This document shows, piece by piece, positions 1 through 8,943 of a DNA stretch of 64,000 nucleotides. Source of the stretch: Nocardioides marinus (GTDB lineage: Bacteria; Pseudomonadota; Alphaproteobacteria; Rhodobacterales; Rhodobacteraceae); contig JAHVJD010000002.1 in NCBI GenBank assembly GCA_019801415.1, positions 496,001 to 560,000 of the forward strand. Direction: 5' to 3'. The position numbers and the translations under genes are program-made. Each line of letters opens with the position of its first letter. Position 1 is the stretch's first letter. The notes beneath the pieces were generated by a model. It saw only the letters and a program-made list of their open reading frames with translations, was not told where the DNA came from and did no database searches.

Positions 1-373
1 GGAAGACCCCGTTCAACAACGCCACGCGAGAGACGTGCGCGGGATGGCAGACGGTATATCCACCGGCGATGAGCGCCCCCATGGAATGGCCCGCCAGCGA
101 CACGGGCCCCAGATCCAGCTCCGTGAGCACGGCATGAAGCCAGGCCACGTAGTCCGGCAGCTCCGCGCCGTCCGGCAGCAGCCCGCTGCCGCCGTGTCCG
201 GGCAGATCCAGCGCAATCACCCGATGGGTCTGCGACAGCTGCTCGATCTGCGGCGCCCAGGCCGCAGACTGCATGCCGACACCGTGAAGCAGCACCACAG
301 GCGCCCCGTCACCGGCCGATTGGCAGGTGACCGGACCAAAGGGATCAGACAGCTGCAGGGTTGTCGACGTCAT
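1..373 (-). CDS. alpha/beta hydrolase, C-terminus cut by window edge
   Basis: Reading the minus strand from the ATG at 373 gives an open frame that runs off the left edge, so only about 124 N-terminal residues are seen. They show the alpha/beta-hydrolase start: strand plus HGVG oxyanion loop (about residues 30-33), the LDLPGHGGSG turn (56-64) and the nucleophile elbow GHSMG (95-99, Ser97). The substrate is not recognisable. The start lies 29 bp inside the end of the upstream amino-acid-synthesis-family gene, which indicates translational coupling and a shared pathway. The catalytic acid and His lie outside the window. Confidence 0.88.
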   Translation of the reverse strand, partial: MTSTTLQLSDPFGPVTCQSAGDGAPVVLLHGVGMQSAAWAPQIEQLSQTHRVIALDLPGHGGSGLLPDGAELPDYVAWLHAVLTELDLGPVSLAGHSMGALIAGGYTVCHPAHVSRVALLNGVF

Positions 374-947
374 GGCCCAGCTCCTTGAGGTCCTGATAGC
401 GATCGCCGATGCGGTGATGCGGCCGCCCACCAATGGAAGCCCCCAGCGCGATCACGATCTCGTCCGGCCCGGGCGCATCCGCCACGGACAGCTGGATGGT
501 CAGGTAATGACTGCGCCGCCCGCCGTCGTTCTTGTCCATCAACGGGATTTGCAAGGAAGCGTTGGCCGGGCCACGGGTGTTGGTGAAGGCAAGATAGGAC
601 TTCGCCCCCACCGCCTCGCGGAAGTGGTTGCCAAAGCGCAGCGTGTGGATCAGGGCGGAGGCGTGCTCGACCTCGCCGTTGACGCCGACGATGGCAGATT
701 TGCCGTAGCCTTCGACCTTGTCACCGCCACCTGCGGCCTCAAGGATCATCGCCGTCAGCTTCTCTCCCAGCCCGGGTGCGCAGTCATGGATTGCCGGGCG
801 CAGGTCTTCGACAAACCCCTGCCCCGCCCAGGGGTTTTTGATCACCGCCACCGCGGCAATCATCTTTAGCGGCGTCTCTGCAGCTTTACCGCCCTCGATC
901 AGGGTCTCTTCAACATGCAGCAACGTTTTGCGGATTTCGGCGGGCAT
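345..947 (-). CDS. amino acid synthesis family protein (AA_synth)
   Basis: This 200-aa protein opens with the family's typical MPAEIRKTLLHVEET segment and contains the conserved core around VGVNGEVEHASALIHTLRFG and AKSYLAFTNTRG. From family knowledge it matches the AA_synth proteins (Pfam PF06684), whose biochemical role is unclear despite the name. It is the first gene of a minus-strand unit, overlaps the hydrolase by 29 bp, and starts 37 bp from the operator-like palindrome at 984-997, so the divergent GntR regulator probably controls it. An AAAGG SD precedes the ATG. Confidence 0.85.
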   Translation of the reverse strand: MPAEIRKTLLHVEETLIEGGKAAETPLKMIAAVAVIKNPWAGQGFVEDLRPAIHDCAPGLGEKLTAMILEAAGGGDKVEGYGKSAIVGVNGEVEHASALIHTLRFGNHFREAVGAKSYLAFTNTRGPANASLQIPLMDKNDGGRRSHYLTIQLSVADAPGPDEIVIALGASIGGRPHHRIGDRYQDLKELGHDVDNPAAV

Positions 948-983
948 GGCTGAGCCTTTCCTATCTGATTCCAGTTGCCGTCA

Positions 984-997
984 TATGGTATACCATA
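984..997. promoter_or_regulatory. Perfect 14-bp palindrome, likely GntR operator
   Basis: TATGGTATACCATA is identical to its reverse complement. It sits in the short divergent gap between the amino-acid-synthesis gene and the GntR gene. Its form (a symmetric GT..AC core) is like operators of FCD-type GntR regulators. Binding by the adjacent regulator is inferred. Confidence 0.6.
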
Positions 998-1054
998 GGA
1001 CTGCATGTCAACAGACACTTGCCTGAGACCACGGCTGTTGGTATCGACACAGGC

Positions 1055-1744
1055 ATGAGCAAACCCGCCCCCCAGCCCGTAATGACCCGGATCGACCAAC
1101 CTCAGACGCTGCGCTGCATCGTGCAGGAGCGAATGCGCGAGGCGATCATTTCTGGCCAATTCGCCCCCGGCGAACGACTGGTCGAACGCGCGCTCTGCGA
1201 CCAACTGGGCGTCAGCCGAACGGTGGTCCGCGAGACCATCCGCTACCTTGAGGCCGAGGGGCTGGTTGAAATCCTGACGGGCAAAGGGCCGATCGTCGCG
1301 CAGCTCAGCTGGGAGGACGCACGGCAGATCTATGATATCCGTCAGATGCTTGAGACCGCCGCCGCCACCGCCTGCGCCGAAAACATGACACCGCGGCTGG
1401 CAGAAGAACTGAAAGAGGCATTGACGGTGCTGAAAGACGCGGTAGCGGTGGGTGCCCCCGGCCCAATGTTGCGCGCCTCTACCGACTTCTATCGCATCAT
1501 CTTCGAGGGGGCTGGCCATCACGTCGCTTGGGAAATCGCCCAGCGCCTGAACGGTCGCATCAGCCGCCTGCGGGCGGTCACACTGTCGACCGCCGACCGG
1601 CCGAAACCCGGCCCCTCCCACATGGAAGAAATCTGCGAAGCCATCACCTCGGGCAACACGGAAGCTGCCAAAAAGGCCGTCCACGACCATCTGACGGAAA
1701 CAGCCGCCGTTGCCAAACGGGTTCTCACCCAAGAGAAAGCCTGA
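1055..1744 (+). CDS. GntR family transcriptional regulator (FCD subfamily)
   Basis: A winged-helix GntR domain (LVERALCDQLGVSRTVVRETIRYLEAEGL) is followed by an all-helical FCD effector domain (YDIRQMLETAAA through HDHLTETAAVAK). FCD regulators usually bind a small carboxylate, often through a metal site. The frame is open from a TTG at 1019. ATG 1055 was chosen, with ATG 1082 also possible; none has a strong SD. It is divergent from the amino-acid-synthesis/hydrolase unit with a palindrome between, consistent with a local autoregulated repressor. A DUF1330 gene follows after 7 bp. Confidence 0.87.
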   Translation: MSKPAPQPVMTRIDQPQTLRCIVQERMREAIISGQFAPGERLVERALCDQLGVSRTVVRETIRYLEAEGLVEILTGKGPIVAQLSWEDARQIYDIRQMLETAAATACAENMTPRLAEELKEALTVLKDAVAVGAPGPMLRASTDFYRIIFEGAGHHVAWEIAQRLNGRISRLRAVTLSTADRPKPGPSHMEEICEAITSGNTEAAKKAVHDHLTETAAVAKRVLTQEKA

Positions 1745-1751
1745 AAAGCCA

Positions 1752-2039
1752 ATGCCCAAAGCCTACTGGATTGCCAATGTGACAGTCACTGACCCCGAGC
1801 GTTACCGGGGGTACCAGGCAATTGCCCCGGCGGCGTTTGCTGAATTCGGCGCGCGCTTCCTGGCAAGAGGTGAAGCGGACACCCTTGAAGGTCGCGCATG
1901 GCAGCGCAGAGTTGTCATCGAATTCGACAGTTTGGACCGCGCCCGCGCCTGCTACGACTCCGCGGCGTACCGGGCCGCGCGCGCCGAGCGTGCCGGTGCC
2001 TGCGAGGCGGACATCGCGATCATCGAGGCCCTGGACTAA
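1752..2039 (+). CDS. DUF1330 family protein
   Basis: This 95-aa protein starts MPKAYWIANVTVTDPERYRGY and carries the small dimeric ferredoxin-like DUF1330 pattern (AIAPAAFAEFGARFLARGG-like core, VVIEFDSLDRARACYDS, then YRAAR). The ATG at 1752 was preferred to an upstream frame extension because family members begin with this motif. It lies 7 bp after the GntR stop, so it is co-transcribed with the regulator. Function is unknown; such proteins often accompany catabolic enzymes. Confidence 0.85.
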   Translation: MPKAYWIANVTVTDPERYRGYQAIAPAAFAEFGARFLARGEADTLEGRAWQRRVVIEFDSLDRARACYDSAAYRAARAERAGACEADIAIIEALD

Positions 2040-2259
2040 GGCCAAGCCCCCGTCCCAGAGACCGCAACATTGCCCGCAAGGTTGCCCGCAGGCGTGGGCA
2101 CGTCTGCCCCACGGCATGCGCCCGCGCCTGTTGGCTGGGCCAGCGTGGTGGCTCGTGCGGGCCGGAGAATGCTGCCACGGGCCGCGCCCGCGCTTAGGCA
2201 GGGCGGCGATTTGTTGCAAAGGCGAGCCCAGGCCTGCGGAGCCTCCGCCCCGCCATCGC

Positions 2260-3225
2260 TCAGCCAGCCAGCAAACAGGCCGCCTTGTGACCGTCTGAAA
2301 GGTCTCGCAGGGGTGGCACCGCCTCCCGGCAGGCGTCGGTGGCCAGCGCACAGCGTGGATGAAAGGCGCAGCCGGACGGTGGGTTCAGCGGACTGGGCGG
2401 TTCACCATTGTCGACGCATCTTGCACGCTTGGGCGCATGGATGTCCGGAATCGTATTGAGCAGAAGCTGCGAATACGGGTGCAGAGGCTGGTTGAAAAGG
2501 GATTCGACCGGGGCCATTTCGACGATGCGCCCCAGGTACATCACCGCAATCATGTCAGACATGTGCCGCACCACGCTCAGGTCGTGGCTGATGAACAGAT
2601 AGGTCAGCCCCAGCTCCTGTTGCAGGCGCCGCATCAGGTTCAGGATCTGGGCCTGCACCGACACGTCCAGCGCCGAGGTCGGCTCGTCACAGACCAGCAG
2701 TTCCGGCTCGCAGGCCAGCGCGCGTGCGATCGAAATGCGCTGCCGCTGCCCGCCGGAGAATTCATGCGGAAACTTGCGTGCGTCATCCGCAGCAAGGCCC
2801 ACGGTTTGCAGCAGTTCTTCCACGCGCGAGGTGGTTTCAGCCTCGTCGCGGCGCAGCTTCATCTCGCGGATTGGCTCGGCGATGATGTCGCCGATGCGCC
2901 AGCGCGGGTTCAGGCTGGAATGCGGGTCCTGAAAGATCATCTGCACCCGCACCGGACGGCCCTCGGCGCCGCGGCCAAAGCGGATGTCGCCACCGCTGGT
3001 GGCGTAAAGCCCGGTCACCAGCCGCGCCACGGTGGATTTGCCGCAGCCCGATTCGCCGACGATGCTGAAACAGCTGCCGCGGGCGATGGTAAAGCTGACC
3101 TCGTTTACCGCATTGACCAGCAGCCGCGGCTTGCCCTCCAGCACCCGGTTCAGCCAGGGCGCGGAGACGTCAAACCGTTTCGACACCCGGTCGACGGTCA
3201 GGATTGGATCGTTGATCTGCATCAT
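2260..3225 (-). CDS. Peptide/oligopeptide-type ABC transporter ATP-binding protein (DppF-like)
   Basis: This 321-aa ATPase has Walker A GESGCGKST (about 57-65), the signature FSGGQRQR, Walker B LLVCDEPTSALD and the C-terminal Cys-bearing oligo_HPY extension (CAFHPRCALATDAC) typical of Dpp/Opp ATPases. It is the last gene of a tightly packed minus-strand operon and overlaps the second ATPase by 4 bp. Together with the other ATPase, two permeases and the binding protein it makes a complete importer. The cargo is inferred from the amidohydrolases encoded between the components, not from this protein. Confidence 0.93.
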   Translation of the reverse strand: MMQINDPILTVDRVSKRFDVSAPWLNRVLEGKPRLLVNAVNEVSFTIARGSCFSIVGESGCGKSTVARLVTGLYATSGGDIRFGRGAEGRPVRVQMIFQDPHSSLNPRWRIGDIIAEPIREMKLRRDEAETTSRVEELLQTVGLAADDARKFPHEFSGGQRQRISIARALACEPELLVCDEPTSALDVSVQAQILNLMRRLQQELGLTYLFISHDLSVVRHMSDMIAVMYLGRIVEMAPVESLFNQPLHPYSQLLLNTIPDIHAPKRARCVDNGEPPSPLNPPSGCAFHPRCALATDACREAVPPLRDLSDGHKAACLLAG

Positions 3226-4265
3226 TCGGTGCCTCCGTCCTGGATGAAACAGGCCGCTTCGCTGCGCGCCGCCGGAACCAGCTGCGGCCGTTCGCGCAAG
3301 CAGCGCGGCCCGGCCTGTGGGCAGCGCGGGTGAAAGGCACAGCCCGAAGGGCGAGCATTCAGCCGCGGCATCGCGCCGTCGATCTGCGCCAGCGTACCGC
3401 TGCGCGCGTGCAGGCTGGGAATCGCGGCCATCAGCCCGCGGGTATAGGGGTGCTGCGGATCATGCAGCACGTCCTCGACGCGGCCGGTTTCCACCACCCG
3501 GCCCGAGTACATCACCGCCACCCGGTCGGCAGTCTCGGCGATCACGCCCATGTCGTGGGTCACCAGCATGATGCCGGTGCGGTGCTCGTCGCACAGGCGC
3601 CGCAGCAACGTGGTGATCTGCGCCTGGATCGAGACATCCAGCGCCGTCGTGGGTTCATCGGCGATGATCAGCTGTGGCTCCGCCGCCAGCGCCAGCGCAA
3701 TCACCACCCGCTGCCGCATGCCGCCGGAAAACTGGTGCGGATATTGCTTCAGTCGGTCCTCCGGCGCCGGGATGCCAACCTCGCGCAGCAGGGTAACAGC
3801 TTTTTGCTGTGCCGCCTCGCGCGACATCGGCTTGTGCAGGCGAATGGTCTCGATCAGCTGCGCCCCGATCGAGAACAGCGGATTCAGCGCGGTCAGCGGA
3901 TCCTGAAAGATCGCGCCCATTTCACGCCCCCGCACGCGGGTCAGCTCGTCTTCTGACAGCGTGTCGACCCGGCGGCCGCCGACGCGGATCTCGCCCTTGG
4001 CGATCCGGCCCGGCGCCTCCAGCAGACCCAGCACGGCAAGGCCGGTGATCGACTTGCCCGCGCCGGATTCCCCGACAACGCCGAGGATCTCCCCCGGAGC
4101 GATGCGGATCGAGACGTCGTCAATGGCGGTGAGCAGCCCGCGGCGGGTCGGAAACTCCACGGTCAGGCTGTCGACCTCCAGTGCTGGCGCCCCTTCGGGC
4201 ACGGGCTGGCTGCCTGGGTCCTGCGGTGCAGGTGCTTGCCTCAGCATCATCTCGTTATCCTTCAC
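3222..4265 (-). CDS. Peptide/oligopeptide-type ABC transporter ATP-binding protein (DppD-like)
   Basis: A 347-aa ATPase with Walker A GESGAGKSI, signature FSGGMRQRV, Walker B LIIADEPTTALD, the H-loop THDMG and the C-terminal oligo_HPY motif (CAFHPRCPQAGPRC). It pairs with the DppF-like subunit, as usual for this family. Both ends overlap neighbours by 4 bp (ATGA-type junctions), showing translational coupling with the amidohydrolase upstream and the ATPase downstream. A slightly longer N-terminus than usual precedes the ABC domain. Confidence 0.93.
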   Translation of the reverse strand: MKDNEMMLRQAPAPQDPGSQPVPEGAPALEVDSLTVEFPTRRGLLTAIDDVSIRIAPGEILGVVGESGAGKSITGLAVLGLLEAPGRIAKGEIRVGGRRVDTLSEDELTRVRGREMGAIFQDPLTALNPLFSIGAQLIETIRLHKPMSREAAQQKAVTLLREVGIPAPEDRLKQYPHQFSGGMRQRVVIALALAAEPQLIIADEPTTALDVSIQAQITTLLRRLCDEHRTGIMLVTHDMGVIAETADRVAVMYSGRVVETGRVEDVLHDPQHPYTRGLMAAIPSLHARSGTLAQIDGAMPRLNARPSGCAFHPRCPQAGPRCLRERPQLVPAARSEAACFIQDGGTE

Positions 4266-5746
4266 GTCTGGGGCCGCGTCAGCGGCGGGTATGTCGGGGG
4301 GAAGATCTCGGCCAGCGATGGATGGCCAACCGTCCGGTCCGGGTATTTGGCCAGCAGCCCGTCGAACTGCGCCTGCGCGCGCAGGCGGGCCGCGGCCATG
4401 TCGATGCCCGCAAGGTCGCCGTCGCGCATCGACAGGCGGCCATCGACGATGGTGGCCCTGGTGACCCGGCCAGTGGCGCCCAGGATCAGGGTCTGCACCG
4501 GGTCGATGGTCGGCGCCATTGCAGTATCAGAGAGGTCGAAGACGGCGATATCCGCCCTGCCCCCTTCCCGCAGCACGCCAATGTCGTCGCGCCCCAGCGC
4601 CGCCGCACCGCCCAGGGTGGCGGCATCGAACATCTCGGCCGAGGTGATGGTGGTCAGATCGCCCTCCACCATGCGGCACATCATCATGCCCACCGCCATG
4701 TTCAGCACCATGTCCGGCGGCGCGGTGTCGGTGCCCATGGCAATGCCGATGCCCTTGTCGCGCAGCCGCCGAAAGGAGCGCAGCGCACCGCCATGCCGGG
4801 CCGCGACCAGCGGGCAATGCACCACGCTGACGCCATGGCTGGCATAAAGATCAAGATCCGCGTCATCGGCCACCGTGGCATGCGGTGCCAGCAGGCGGGC
4901 ATTCAGCAGGCCGTGGCTATTCAACCACTGCGGCGCGCTCATGCCGTGCAACTGCTGTACGGTATCGCGCTCCATCTGGCCCTGGGCCATATGCAGGCGC
5001 ACCGGACAGTTCAGCTCCTCCGCCGCGGCCATGGTGCGGCGCAAAAGCTCTGCAGTGCAGGTCTCCACCCGGTCCGGCGCCAGCAACGGCGAGATCAGGC
5101 CATGCCCCTGCCACGCGGCAGCAAAGCCGAGCGCCGCATCCAGTCCCGCCAGGCCGCGCGCCTCGTCAAACTCGGCCACCAGGCGGCCATCGGCCTCGGC
5201 CACCATGCCGCCGCTGCGGTAAGCAGGTCCCAGCCAGACGCGCAGGCCAAGCTCCTCTGCCGCCTCGGCCGCGGCGGTGAACTCCTCCACCGTCTCGCCC
5301 CATTCGCGGTAAAATAGCGAGGCAATGGGTGCCGCGGTGGTGATCCCGTTCTGCAGCAGCTGGCCAAAGGCAAAGCGCTTCTGAAACGCCAGTTCCTCAG
5401 GGCTGTACATCTCATAGGGTCCGCGCTCGACGTAAGAGCGCGGCCAGACGCGGCCTTTCTTGTCGCCGGGCCAGTTGTCATGCGCCAGCAGCGTCGTGTC
5501 GAGGTCGGACAGCGCATCAAGATCGACCAAACCCGGTGCGATCAGCGCCTGTCCCATGTCGTAGCGGGCCGCGACCTCGCCCTCGAACGGCAGGCCCACG
5601 TGGATGACACGGCCGCCTTCGACAACCACCTCGCCATCCGGCACCAGATGGCGGCCAGTTGGGGTGTCTACGATCACCCAGGCCGCACGCAGCGCCCAGC
5701 GCCCCGGCGGGCGGGCCCCCAGCGGCAGGTCAGCAAAGCGGCTCAT
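4262..5746 (-). CDS. Amidohydrolase/chlorohydrolase-family protein with altered HxH site
   Basis: A 494-aa member of the amidohydrolase superfamily (TRZ/ATZ-like). The later metal and catalytic positions look intact: an HMAQG His, the LAPHATVAD His and the GTDTAPPD Asp. The N-terminal metal pair, normally PGxxxxHxH, reads PGLVDLDALSDLD (about 71-83), so both His are replaced. This could mean a mononuclear or non-hydrolytic subfamily. It is coupled by 4-bp overlaps to the cytosine-deaminase-like gene before it and the ATPase after it. The substrate is probably the compound imported by the surrounding transporter. Confidence 0.85.
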   Translation of the reverse strand: MSRFADLPLGARPPGRWALRAAWVIVDTPTGRHLVPDGEVVVEGGRVIHVGLPFEGEVAARYDMGQALIAPGLVDLDALSDLDTTLLAHDNWPGDKKGRVWPRSYVERGPYEMYSPEELAFQKRFAFGQLLQNGITTAAPIASLFYREWGETVEEFTAAAEAAEELGLRVWLGPAYRSGGMVAEADGRLVAEFDEARGLAGLDAALGFAAAWQGHGLISPLLAPDRVETCTAELLRRTMAAAEELNCPVRLHMAQGQMERDTVQQLHGMSAPQWLNSHGLLNARLLAPHATVADDADLDLYASHGVSVVHCPLVAARHGGALRSFRRLRDKGIGIAMGTDTAPPDMVLNMAVGMMMCRMVEGDLTTITSAEMFDAATLGGAAALGRDDIGVLREGGRADIAVFDLSDTAMAPTIDPVQTLILGATGRVTRATIVDGRLSMRDGDLAGIDMAAARLRAQAQFDGLLAKYPDRTVGHPSLAEIFPPTYPPLTRPQT

Positions 5747-6942
5747 GGAGCCTCCATCACGGTCTTGCCACCGCGTGCCGTGACATTGCCGCCCTTGACC
5801 ACCAGCTGGCGCGGTGCGTGGGTGACCACCGCCTGCACGACGGTTTCGCCCTGCACCAGCACCACATCGCCCGGTGCCCCGACCTCCAGCGCGCGGCGGG
5901 GTTTCCCCATCGCCTCGGCACCGCCGCCCGCGCAGATATCCAGCGCGGTCTTCACCTCGCTGTCCATGCGCAGGTTGTTGCGCAGGCCGATGAACTTGGC
6001 GCGCTCCAGCATGTCGCCGTTGCCATATGGCCCCCAGGTGTCCTGAATACCGTCATTGCCGGCACCAATGCGGATGCCATGCGCCATCAGCTGCTTGACC
6101 ATCGGCGCGGGCGAGGACGCCGGCGCGGTGGTCATGATCCGCACGTCCAGTGCCGCCAGCCGCTCCAGCATCGCCTCGACCCGCTGATAGTCGTTCATGC
6201 CCAGACAGAAGGCATGGGAAATGGAGACCAGTCCCGTCATGCCCAGCGCCTCGGCGCGGGTCAGAATCTCCTCCATCGAGAACATGCCCATCTCACCGCG
6301 TTCATGCAGGTGGATGTCGACGCCCTTGCCGTGTTTTTCCGCCAGCCCGAAGACCACGTCGAGATGCCCCTTGGGATCACGGTCCACGCCGCAGGGGTCC
6401 AGCCCGCCGACCAGATCGGCCCCCATCGCCAGCGCCTGATCCATCAGCTCGGCGGTGCCCTCGCGGATCATCAGGCCCGACTGCGGGAAAGCCACGGTTT
6501 CGATCTCAACCACGTCGGCCAGCTTGTCAGCGGTTTCCATCACGCCTTCCAGCGCGCGCAGCCCGCCGTCGGTGTCGATGTCCACATGGCTGCGGATCAG
6601 CGTCGCACCATAGGCGGCGGTCTGCAGGGCATGGCGCATCGATTGCACATGCGGATCCAGCCCCAGCCGCGCCTTCATCGCGCGCTCGTTGTCGATCATC
6701 GCCATCAGGTTGCCGCCGCCGACATCGTTCTTGTACCAGGGCCAGCCAATCAGCGACTTGTCGAGGTGGGTGTGGGCATCCACCAGCCCGGGAATGGCGA
6801 TCGCATCCGCGGCCTCTTCGGTAGCCACGCCGGGGGCGTCCAGCCCCGGCGCGATTTCGGCGATCCGGCCATCGCGGATCAGGATGTCGGCGCTTTCGCC
6901 ATCCCCGATGCGGGCGTGTTTGATCAGAAGCGAAGTCATCAA
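5743..6942 (-). CDS. Cytosine-deaminase-like amidohydrolase
   Basis: This 399-aa enzyme has an intact metal site: IPGLVDAHTHLDKS (His57 and His59), the VDIHLHE His/Glu pair, SHAF, and GNDGIQDTWGPYGNGD, which corresponds to the catalytic Asp region of the CodA-type subgroup. Such enzymes deaminate or hydrolyse cyclic amidines and amides such as cytosine, isocytosine or related rings. It sits between the permease genes and the HxH-less paralogue in one operon, so it probably acts on the imported substrate in the cytoplasm. The exact substrate cannot be read from sequence. Confidence 0.88.
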   Translation of the reverse strand: MMTSLLIKHARIGDGESADILIRDGRIAEIAPGLDAPGVATEEAADAIAIPGLVDAHTHLDKSLIGWPWYKNDVGGGNLMAMIDNERAMKARLGLDPHVQSMRHALQTAAYGATLIRSHVDIDTDGGLRALEGVMETADKLADVVEIETVAFPQSGLMIREGTAELMDQALAMGADLVGGLDPCGVDRDPKGHLDVVFGLAEKHGKGVDIHLHERGEMGMFSMEEILTRAEALGMTGLVSISHAFCLGMNDYQRVEAMLERLAALDVRIMTTAPASSPAPMVKQLMAHGIRIGAGNDGIQDTWGPYGNGDMLERAKFIGLRNNLRMDSEVKTALDICAGGGAEAMGKPRRALEVGAPGDVVLVQGETVVQAVVTHAPRQLVVKGGNVTARGGKTVMEAP

Positions 6943-6951
6943 AGTCGTCCT

Positions 6952-7908
6952 TTAGCGAAGTTTCGGGTTGAGGGCGTCGCGCAGCCAGTCGCCCAGCATG
7001 TTCACGGCCACCACCAGGATACAAAGCTGCACCGAGGGGAAGAGCACGATCCACCAGGAGCCGGAGAACAGATACTGATTGCCGACCCGGATCAGCGTCC
7101 CCAGCGAGGGCTGGTTCGGCGGCATGCCGACGCCAAGGAAGGACAGCGTTGCCTCGATCAGGATGGCCAGGCCGAAGTTCAGCGTTGCCGCCACGAACAC
7201 CGGCGTCAGCGTGTTGGGCAGGATATGCTTCAGCATCAGCCGCCGACCGGGGGTGCCAACCAGCCGCGAGGCCTGCACATATTCCTTGCGCCGCTCCACC
7301 ATCGTCTGGGCCCGCACGACGCGGGCGTATTGCACCCAGGAATACAGCGCGATGGCCAGCACCAGCACCGCGGCGATGCCTGCCTCGCGCAGCTCCGGCG
7401 GCAACAGCGCCTGCGCGACCGAGCTGACCAGGATTGCCGCAAGGATGATCGGGATCGACAGCAGCACATCACCGATGCGCATCAGCACGTTGTCGATCCA
7501 GCCGCCATAGTAGCCAGCGGCCAGCCCGGCCAGCAGGCCGATTGCCAGCGACACCGCAACCGAGGCGATGCCGATGAAAATCGAGATCCGCGTGCCATAG
7601 AGAATGCCTGACAGGATATCGCGCCCCTGCACGTCAGTGCCTAGAACAAAGGGCATCTGCCCACCCTGCATCCACACTGGCGGCAGCTCTGCGTTCCACA
7701 GTTCCAGCGCCGCGAGATCATAGGGGTTCTGCGGCGCCAGCACCGGCGCCAGGAAGGCGGTGACGGTGACAAAGGCCAGTACCGCCGCCGCGCCGACCGC
7801 GGATTTCGAGTTCTTGAAGCTCCACCACAGGTCGCTGTCGGCGATCCGGGCCAGGCGGGCTGCAAGGGGCGCGCGGGTGGTTTCGGGTTGGGTTCGGGTA
7901 TCGGTCAT
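6952..7908 (-). CDS. ABC transporter permease (DppC-like)
   Basis: A 318-aa inner-membrane permease with the DppC/OppC layout: a short cytoplasmic N-terminus with WWSFKNSKSA, a first membrane helix, a periplasmic stretch with GTDVQGRDILSG, then a five-helix BPD_transp_1 core with the EAA loop (EYVQASRLVGTPGRRLMLKHIL). It overlaps the DppB-like gene by 4 bp. It forms the membrane channel with that protein. Confidence 0.94.
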   Translation of the reverse strand: MTDTRTQPETTRAPLAARLARIADSDLWWSFKNSKSAVGAAAVLAFVTVTAFLAPVLAPQNPYDLAALELWNAELPPVWMQGGQMPFVLGTDVQGRDILSGILYGTRISIFIGIASVAVSLAIGLLAGLAAGYYGGWIDNVLMRIGDVLLSIPIILAAILVSSVAQALLPPELREAGIAAVLVLAIALYSWVQYARVVRAQTMVERRKEYVQASRLVGTPGRRLMLKHILPNTLTPVFVAATLNFGLAILIEATLSFLGVGMPPNQPSLGTLIRVGNQYLFSGSWWIVLFPSVQLCILVVAVNMLGDWLRDALNPKLR

Positions 7909-8876
7909 TTGTCAGCTCCGCGCAGGCGGGGGTCGATCACCGCATAGGTGATATCGACCAGGGCATTGAGGGTGACGAAGATCAGCGCGACGATGCAGAG
8001 GTATCCCGCCATGATCGGCACATCGACAAAGGTCACCGCCTGGATGAACAGCAGCCCCATGCCGGGCCATTGGAACACCGTCTCGGTCACCAGCGCAAAG
8101 GCGATCAGCCCGCCGATCTGCATGGCGGTCATGGTGACCACCGGCATCAGGCAGTTGTGCAGCGCGTGGCGGAAATGGATGGTGCGGGCGGGAATGCCGC
8201 GGGCGCGGGCGAACTTGATGAAATCGGTGCGCAGCACCTCCAGCATCTCGGCCCGCACCAGCCGCATCACCAGGGTGATCTGGAACAGCGACAGCGACAG
8301 GGCCGGCAAGATGATCGACAGCCGCCCCGACGGGGTCAGCAAACCAGTCGACCACCAGCCGAGGTCCACCGTCTCGCCGCGCCCGAAGGCGGGGAGCCAG
8401 CCGAGCCAGACCGAGAAGATCAGGATCAGCCCGATACCCACCACGAAGCTGGGCAGCGATATGCCGATGATCGAGGTGAACTGCAGCGTTTCCGCATACC
8501 AGCGCTGGCGGTGGATCGCGGTGATCACCCCCAGCGGGATGCCGACAACCAGCGAGATCAGAGTCGCCACGATCACAAGTTCAAAGGTGGCGGGGAAGCG
8601 CTCGGCGATCATCGCCAGAACGTCCTGCTGGTTGCGGAAGGAAATGCCGAAATCTCCCTGAGCCGCGTTTTTGACAAAGGTGGTGAACTGAACGATGAAC
8701 GGATCATCCAGCCCCAGCTTGGCGCGCAGCGCATCCCGCTGGGCCTGGGTCGCCTGCTCGTTCAGCATCAGCTCGACCGGATCGCCGACAAAGCGGAAGA
8801 TCATGAAGGCGATGAAACTGACGGAGAGCATCACGAAGATCGCATTCGCCGTCCGCTTGATCAGAAAAGCCAGCAT
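7905..8876 (-). CDS. ABC transporter permease (DppB-like)
   Basis: A 323-aa permease with the N-terminal hydrophobic helix MLAFLIKRTANAIFVMLSVS, the DppB_N region (FRFVGDPVELMLNEQAT) and the BPD_transp_1 domain with EAA loop (FIKFARARGIPARTIHFRHAL). It is downstream of the binding-protein gene, separated by a hairpin at 8901-8933 that may reduce read-through, as is common when the binding protein is needed in excess. Confidence 0.94.
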   Translation of the reverse strand: MLAFLIKRTANAIFVMLSVSFIAFMIFRFVGDPVELMLNEQATQAQRDALRAKLGLDDPFIVQFTTFVKNAAQGDFGISFRNQQDVLAMIAERFPATFELVIVATLISLVVGIPLGVITAIHRQRWYAETLQFTSIIGISLPSFVVGIGLILIFSVWLGWLPAFGRGETVDLGWWSTGLLTPSGRLSIILPALSLSLFQITLVMRLVRAEMLEVLRTDFIKFARARGIPARTIHFRHALHNCLMPVVTMTAMQIGGLIAFALVTETVFQWPGMGLLFIQAVTFVDVPIMAGYLCIVALIFVTLNALVDITYAVIDPRLRGADK

Positions 8877-8900
8877 CGGTGCCTCTCCCCTGTTGTGTTG

Positions 8901-8933
8901 AAAAAGCGGGACAGCCCCGGCAGGCGCTGCCCC
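8901..8933 (-). terminator. Attenuator-like hairpin between binding-protein and permease genes
   Basis: On the minus strand a GC-rich stem (GGGGCAGC-GCC pairing with GG-GCTGTCCC, a few mismatches) is followed by GCTTTTT. It could terminate part of the transcripts after the substrate-binding gene. Confidence 0.5.
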
Positions 8934-8943
8934 AGTGGGGGGA

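Noticed and set aside
2040-2259. Small gene or repeat after the DUF1330 gene
   Set aside because: Only a short imperfect TTGCCCGCA duplication and shadow frames were found; no SD or family similarity.
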